Assembly: GCA_037127315.1 (NCBI GenBank)
Contig: JBBBDQ010000192.1
Coordinates: 5,639,501-5,703,500, forward strand
Direction: 5' to 3'
DNA from: Ascarosepion bandense
Lineage: Eukaryota > Mollusca > Cephalopoda > Sepiida > Sepiidae
DNA length: 64,000 nt
Shown here: one piece after another, positions 56,401 through 64,000 of the stretch
Numbering within the stretch: position 1 is the first letter of the stretch
Layout of the letters: each line of letters opens with the position of its first letter
The notes under the pieces: model-generated
What the model saw: only the letters and a program-made list of their open reading frames with translations
The model's database searches: none
What the model was told of the DNA's origin: nothing
Program-made: the position numbers and the translations under genes

Positions 56401-59400
56401 ATAATAGATGATGGGAAAATATATATTGAAGATGTAAGAATCAAACGAGTATAGAAATTTAACTATTTGGAAAGTGTTATAATAGATGATGAAATATATA
56501 TTGAAGATGTAAGAATCAAGCAAGTATAGAAATTTAACTATTTGGAAAGTGTTATAATAGATGATGGAAAATATAAATTGAAGATGTTCGAATCAAGCAA
56601 GTATAGAAATTTAAATATTTGGAAAGTGTTATAATAGATGATGGAAAATATAAATTGAAGATGTCCGAATCAAGCAAGTATAGAAATTTAAATATTTGGA
56701 AAGTGTTATAATAGATGATGGAAAATATATATTGAAGATGTAAGAATCAAGCAAGTATAGAAATTTAACTATTTGGAAAGTGTTATAATAGATGATGGAA
56801 AATATATATTGAAGATGTAAGAATCAAGCAAGTATAGAGAAATTTAACTATTTGGAAAGTGTTATAATAGATGATGGAAAATATATATTGAAGATGTCAG
56901 AATCAAGCAAGTATAGAAATTTAACTATTTGGAAAGTGTTATAATAGATGATGGAAAATATATATTGAAGATGTAAGAATCAAGCAAGTATAGAAATTTA
57001 ACTATTTGGAAAGTGTTATAATAGATGATGGAAAATATATATTGAAGATGTAAAAGAATTAAGCAAGTATAGAAAATTAACTATTTGGAAAGTGTTATAA
57101 TAGATGATGGAAAATATAAATTGAAGATGTCAGAATCAAGCAAGTATAGAAATTTAACTATTTGGAAAGTGTTATAATAGATGATGGAAAATATAAATTG
57201 AAGATGTCAGAATCAAGCAAGTATGAAATTTAACTATTTGGAAAGTGTTATAATAGATGATGGAAAATATAAATTGAAAATGTCCGAATCAAGCAAGTAT
57301 AGAAATTTAACTATTTGGAAAGTGTTATAATAGATGATGGAAAATATAAATTGAAGATGTAAGAATCAAACAAGTATAGAAATTTAACTATTTGGAAAGT
57401 GTTATAATAGATGATGGAAAATATATATTGAAGATGTCAGAATCAAGCAAGTATAGAAATTTAACTATTTGGGAAGAGTGTTATAATAGATGATGGAAAA
57501 TATAAATTGAAGATGTAAGAATCAAGCAAGTATAGAAATTTAACTATTTGGAAAGTGTTATAATAGATGATGGAAAATATAAATTGAAGATGTCCGAATC
57601 AACAAGTATAGAAATTTAACTATTTGGAAAGTGTAATAATAGATGATGGAAAATAATTTGAAGATAAAAGATCAAGCAAGTATAGAAATTTAACTATTTG
57701 GAAAGTGTTATAATAGATGATGGAAAATATAAAATTGAAGATGTAAGAATCAAGCAAGTATAGAAATTTAACTATTTTAGGAAAGTGTTATAATAGATGA
57801 TGGAAAATATATATTGAAGATGTAAGAATCAAGCAAGTATAGAAATTTAACTATTTGGAAAGTGTTATAATAGATGATGGAAAATATAGAATTGAAGATG
57901 TAAGAATCAAGCAAGTATAGAAATTTAACTATTTGGAAAGTGTTATAATAGATGATGGAAAATATAAATTGAAGATGTCAGAATCAAACAAGTATAGAAA
58001 TTTAACTATTTGGAAAGTGTTATAATAGATGATGGAAAACTATATATTGAAGATGTAAGAATCAAGCAAGTATAGAAATTTAACTATTTGGAAAGTGTTA
58101 TAATAGATGATGGAAAATATATTGAAGATGTGAAATTAAGCAAGTATAGAAAATTAACTATTTGGAAAGTGTTATAATAGATGATGGAAAATATAAATTG
58201 AAGATGTCAGAATCAAGCAAGTATAGAAATTTAACTATTTGGAAAGTGTTATAATAGATGATGGAAAATATAAATTGAAGATGTCAGAATCAAGCAAGTA
58301 TAGAAATTTAACTATTTGGAAAGTGTTATAATAGATGATGGAAAATATAAATTGAAAATGTCCGAATCAAGCAAGTATAGAAATTTAACTATTTGGAAAG
58401 TGTTATAATAGATGATGGAAAATATAAATTGAAGATGTAAGAATCAAGCAAGTATAGAAATTTAACTATTTGGAAAGTGTTATAATAGATGATGGAAAAT
58501 ATATATTGAAGATGTCAGAATCAAGCAAGTATAGAAATTTAACTATTGGAAAGTGTTATAATAGATGATGGAAAATATAAATTGAAGATGTAAGAATCAA
58601 GCAAGTGTAAATTTAACTATTTGGAAAGTGTTATAATAGATGATGGAAAATATAAATTGAAGATGTCGAATCAAGCAAGTATAGAAATTTAACTATTTGG
58701 AAAGTGTAATAATAGATGATGGAAAATAATTTGAAGATGTCCGAATCAAGCAAGTATAGAAATTTAACTATTTGGAAAGTGTTATAATAGATGATGGAAA
58801 ATATAAATTGAAGATGTAAGAATCAAGCAAGTATAGAAATTTAACTATTTGGAAAGTGTTATAATAGATGATGGAAAATATATATTGAAGATGTAAGAAT
58901 CAAACAGAAGTATAGAAATTTAACTATTTGGGAAAGTGTTATAATAGATGATGGAAAAATATAAATTGAAGATGTAAGAATCAAACAAGTATAGAAGTTA
59001 ACTATTTGGAAAGTGTTATAATAGATGATGGAAAATATAAATTGAAGATGTCAGAATCAAGCAAGTATAGAAATTTAACTATTTGGAAAGTGTTATAATA
59101 GATGATGGAAAATATATATTGAAGATGTCAGAATCAAGCAAGTATAGAAATTTAACTATTTGGAAAGTGTTATAATAGATGATGGAAAATATATATTGAA
59201 GATGTACGAATCAAGCAAGTATGAGAAATTTAACTATTTGGAAAGTGTTATAATAGATGGAAAAATATATATTGAAGATGTAAGAATTAAGCAAGTATAG
59301 AAATTTAACTATTTGGAAAGTGTTATAATAGATGATGGAAAATATAAATTGAAGATGTCAGAATCAAGCAAGTATAGAAATTTAACTATTTGGAAAGTGT

Positions 59401-62400
59401 TATAATAGATGATGGAAAATATAAATTGAAGATGTCAGAATCAAGCAAGTATAGAAATTTAACTATTTGGAAAGTGTTACAATAGATGATGGAAAATATA
59501 AATTGAAGATGTCGAATCAAGCAAGTATAGAAATTTAACTATTTGGAAAGTGTTATAATAGATGATGGAAAATATAAATTGAAGATGTCAGAATCAAGCA
59601 AGTATAGAAATTTAACTATTTGGAAAGTGTTATAATAGATGATGGAAAATATAAATTGAAGATGTAAGAATCAAGCAAGTATAGAAATTTAACTATTTGG
59701 AAAGTGTTATAATAGATGATGGAAAATATAAATTGAAGATGTCGAATCAAGCAAGTATAGAAATTTAACTATTTGGAAAGTGTAATAATAGATGATGGAA
59801 AATATAAATTGAAGATGTCGAATCAAGCAAGTATAGAAATTTAACTATTTGGAAAGTGTTATAATAGATGATGGAAAAATATATATTGAAGATGTAAGAA
59901 TCAAGCAAGAGTATAGAAATTTAACTATTTGGAAAGTGTTATAATAGATGATGGAAAATATATATTGAAGATGTAAGAATCAAGCAAGTATAGAAATTTA
60001 ACTATTTGGAAAGTGTTATAATAGATGATGGAAAATATATATTGAAGATGTAAGAATCAAGCAAGTATAGAAATTTAACTATTTGGAAAGTGTTATAATG
60101 AATGATGGAAAATATAAATTGAAGATGTAAGAATCAAGCAAGTATAGAAATTTAACTATTTGGAAAGTGTTTTAATAGATGATGGAAAATATAAATTGAA
60201 GATGTAAGAATCAAGCAAGTATAGAAATTTAACTATTTGAAAAGTGTTATAATAGATGATGGAAAATATAAATTGAAGATGTCCGAATCAAGCAAGTATA
60301 GAAATTTAAATATTTGGAAAGTGTTATAATAGATGATGGAAAATATATATTGAAGATGTAAGAATCAAGCAAGTATAGAAATTTAACTATTTGGAAAGTG
60401 TTATAATAGATGATGGAAAATATATATTGAAGATGTAAGAATCAAGCAAGTATAGAAATTTAACTATTTGGAAAGTGTTATAATAGATGATGGAAAATAT
60501 AAATTGAAGATATTTCGGAATCAAGCAAGTATAGAAATTTAAATATTTGGAAAGTGTTATAATAGATGATGGAAAATATAAAATTGAAGATGTCCGAATC
60601 AAGCAAGTAGAAATTTAAATATTTGGAAAGTGTTATAATAGATGATGGAAAATATATATTGAAGATGTAAGAATCAAGCAAGTATAGAAATTTAACTATT
60701 TGGAAAGTGTTATAATAGATGATGGAAAATATATATTGAAGATGTAAGAATCAAGCAAGTATAGAAATTTAACTATTTGGAAAGTGTTATAATAGATGAT
60801 GGAAAATATATATTGAAGATGTAAGAATCAAGCAAGTATAGAAATTTAACTATTTGGAAAGTGTTATAATAGATGATGGAAAATATATATTGAAGATGTA
60901 AGAATCAAGCAAGTATAGAAATTTAACTATTTGGAAAGTGTTATAATAGATGATGGAAAATATATTGAAGATGTAGAATCAAGCAAGTATAGAAATTTAA
61001 CTATTTGGAAAAGTGTTATAATAGATGATGGAAAATATATATTGAAGATGTAAGAATTAAGCAAGTATAGAAATTTAACTATTTGGAAAGTGTTATAATA
61101 GATGATGGAAAATATAAATTGAAGATGTCAGAATCAAGCAAGTATAGAAATTTAACTATTTGGAAAGTGTTATAATAGATGATGGAAAATATAAATTGAA
61201 GATGTCAGAATCAAGCAAGTATAGAAATTTAACTATTTGGAAAGTGTTATAATAGATGATGGAAAATATAAATTGAAGATGTCGAATCAAGCAAGTATAG
61301 AAATTTAACTATTTGGAAAGTGTTATAATAGATGATGGAAAATATATATTGAAGATGTAAGAATTAAGCAAGTATAGAAATTTAACTATTTGGAAAGTGT
61401 TACAATAGATGATGGAAAATATAAATTGAAGATGTCAGAATCAAGCAAGTATAGAAATTTAACTATTTGGAAAGTGTTATAATAGATGATGGAAAATATA
61501 AATTGAAGATGTCAGAATCAAGCAAGTATAGAAATTTAACTATTTGGAAAGTGTTATAATAGATGATGGAAAATATAAATTGAAGATGTCCGAATCAAGC
61601 AAGTATAGAAATTTAACTATTTGGAAAGTGTTATAATAGATGATGGAAAATATAAATTGAAGATGTAAGAATCAAGCAAGTATAGAAATTTAACTATTTG
61701 GAAAGTGTTATAATAGATGATGGAAAATATAAATTGAAGATGTCAGAATCAAGCAAGTATAGAAATTTAACTATTTGGAAAGTGTTATAATAGATGATGG
61801 AAAATATAAATTGAAGATGTAAGAATCAAGCAAGTATAGAAATTTAACTATTTGGAAAGTGTTATAATAGATGATGGAAAATATAAATTGAAGATGTCCG
61901 AATCAAGCAAGTATAGAAATTTAACTATTTGGAAAGTGTAATAATAGATGATGGAAAATATAAATTGAAGATGTCCGAATCAAGCAAGTATAGAAATTTA
62001 ACTATTTGGAAAGTGTTATAATAGATGATGGAAAATATAAATTGAAGATGTCAGAATCAAGCAAGTATAGAAATTTAACTATTTGGAAAGTGTTATAATA
62101 GATGATGGAAAATATAAATTGAAGATGTAAGAATCAAGCAAGTATAGAAATTTAACTATTTGGAAAGTGTTATAATAGATGATGGAAAATATAAATTGAA
62201 GATGTAAGAATCAAGCAAGTATAGAAATTTAACTATTTGAAAAGTGTTATAATAGATGATGGAAAATATAAATTGAAGATGTCCGAATCAAGCAAGTAGA
62301 GAAATTTAAATATTTGGAAAGTGTTATAATAGATGATGGAAAATATATATTGAAGATGTAAGAATCAAGCAAGTATAGAAATTTAACTCTTTGGAAAGTG

Positions 62401-64000
62401 TTATAATAGATGATGGAAAATATATATTGAAGATGTAAGAATCAAGCAAGTATAGAAATTTAACTATTTGGAAAGTGTTATGATAGATGATGGAAAATAT
62501 AAATTGAAGATGTTCGAATCAAGCAAGTATAGAAATTTAAATATTTGGAAAGTGTTATAATAGATGATGGAAAATATAAATTGAAGATGTCAGATCAAAC
62601 AAGTATAGAAATTTAAATATTTGGAAAGTGTTATAATAGATGATGGAGAAATATATATTGAAGATGTAAGAATCAAGCAAGTATAGAAATTTAACTATTT
62701 AGAGGGTGTTATAATAGATGATGGAAAATATATATTGAAGATGTAAGAATCAAGCAAGTATAGAAATTTAACTATTTGGAAAAAGTTATAATAGATGATA
62801 TGGAAAATATAAATTGAAGATGTCAAGAATCAAGCAAAGTATAGAAATTTAACTATTTGGAAAGTGTTATAATAGATGATGGAAAATATAAATTGAAGAT
62901 GTCCGAATCAAGCAAGTATAGAAATTTAACTATTTGGAAAGTGTTATAATAGATGATGGAAAATATATATTGAAGATGTAAGAATTCAAGCAAGTATAGA
63001 AATTTAACTATTTGGAAAGTGTTATAATAGATGATGGAAAATATAAATTGAAGATGTCAGAATCAAGCAAGTATAGAAATTTAACTATTTGGAAAGTGTT
63101 ATAATAGATGATAAAAGGAAAATATAAATTGAAGATGTCAAGAATCAAGCAAGTATAGAAATTTAACTATTTGGAAAGTGTTATAATAGATGATGGAAAA
63201 TATAAATTGAAGATGTCCGAATCAAGCAAGTATAGAAATTTAACTATTTGGAAAGTTTGTTAAGTAATAGATGATGGAAAATATAAATTGAAGATGTAAG
63301 AATCAAGCAAGTATAGAAATTTAACTATTTGGAAAAGTGATAATAGATGATGGAAAATATAAATTGAAGATGTCAGAATCAAGCAAGTATAGAAATTTAA
63401 CTAATTTGGAAAGTGCAATAACAAGATGATAAAAGAAATTTAAACTTGAAGATGGAAAGAATCAAGCAAGTATAAGAAATTTAACTATTTGGAAAGTGTT
63501 ATAAAGGATGATGGAAAATATTAAATTAAAGATGTCAGAATCAAGCAAGTATAGAAATTTAACTATTTGGAAAGTGTTATAATAGATGATGGAAAATATA
63601 AATTGAAGATGTAAGAATCAAGCAAGTATAGAAATTTAACTATTTGGAAAGTGTTATAATAGATGATGGAAAATATAAATTGAAGATGTCCGAATCAAGC
63701 AAGTATAGAAATTTAACTATTTGGAAAGTGTAATAATAGATGTTGGAAAATATAAATTGAAGATGTCCGAATCAAGCAAGTATAGAAATTTAACTATTTG
63801 GAAAGTGTTATAATGAGATGATGGAAATACAAATTGAAGATGTCCGAATCAAGCAAGTATAGAAATTTAACTATTTGGAAAGTGTTATAATAGATGATGG
63901 AAAACATAAATTGAAGATGTAAGAATCAAGCAAGTATAGAAATTTAACTATTTGAAAAGTGTTATAATAGATGATGGAAAATATAAATTGAAGATGTCCG
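50426..64000 (+). repeat. 77-bp satellite array derived from a LINE RT segment
   Basis: Monomers start at 50426, 50503, 50580 and so on, period 77 bp, about 175 copies to the window end; the right boundary is outside. In the + frame one monomer reads IEDVRIKQV, stop, KFNYLESVIIDDGKYK, so it is RT-derived. Since 77 is not a multiple of 3 and each unit has a TAG, it cannot code. Recurring variants: ATAAATT/ATATATT at the junction, GTAAGAATC/GTCAGAATC/GTCCGAATC/GTCGAATC after the GAAGAT word, and AACTA/AAATA. The first ten or so units are almost identical, then variants mix, and from 57 kb a longer period of about 1,077 bp (14 monomers) is visible. Single-base indels are scattered and dense at 63.0-63.5 kb. 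AT content is about 74%. Confidence 0.97.

Noticed and set aside
51384..60681. Minus-strand open frames of 67-97 codons inside the satellite (FLYLLDSYIFNLYF-type repeats)
   Set aside because: They are reverse translations of the 77-bp monomer. The frame only stays open through chance indels, since 77 is not divisible by 3.
50426..64000. Could the regular array be a CRISPR array?
   Set aside because: There are no unique spacers: the whole 77-bp unit repeats, there are no cas genes, and the DNA is eukaryotic.

Overview
The window looks like nuclear DNA of an animal, most likely a mollusc and probably a cephalopod. It is AT-rich, carries one intron-split gene, and is crowded with tRNA-derived and 5S-rRNA-derived SINEs, decayed non-LTR retrotransposons, Penelope-like, mariner/Tc1, pogo and hAT remnants, and many microsatellites. 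The host assignment is an inference from this repeat content and from the protein; no marker in the window settles it.

The only host gene I can support is the 3' two thirds of a very-long-chain acyl-CoA synthetase / fatty-acid transport protein (SLC27A family, closest by eye to SLC27A2/A6), on the minus strand. Seven exons were traced by phase-consistent splice sites (43585-43424, 40176-40052, 36905-36714, 33685-33586, 28910-28712, 25577-25480, 21150-20834). Together they give about 396 codons, from the end of the AMP-binding P-loop to the stop. The last residues are Ser-Arg-Leu, a peroxisomal targeting consensus. The N-terminal exons were not found; if the gene is intact they lie beyond the right edge.

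Layout: 1-20 kb is repeat-rich DNA without a convincing gene, with hAT and SINE copies, a GATA-type array, CR1-like LINE fragments and one promoter-like patch near 11.4-11.8 kb. From 20.7 to 43.6 kb is the SLC27A gene, with different transposon remnants in nearly every intron. From 43.6 to 50.4 kb is more repeat DNA: a pogo-like transposase pseudogene, LINE fragments and a long palindrome.

From 50426 to the window end (at least 13.5 kb) runs one satellite array with a 77-bp monomer, roughly 175 copies. Read in the + frame, the monomer is a piece of reverse-transcriptase coding sequence from a LINE family (called LINE-A here) whose 3' fragments lie elsewhere in the window. The LINE reading frame continues, with stops, into the left flank of the array. 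The satellite therefore appears to have arisen by tandem amplification of a dead LINE fragment. This is the most unusual thing in the window. Names such as LINE-A, LINE-B, SINE-1/2/3 and repeat C are labels used only within this annotation.
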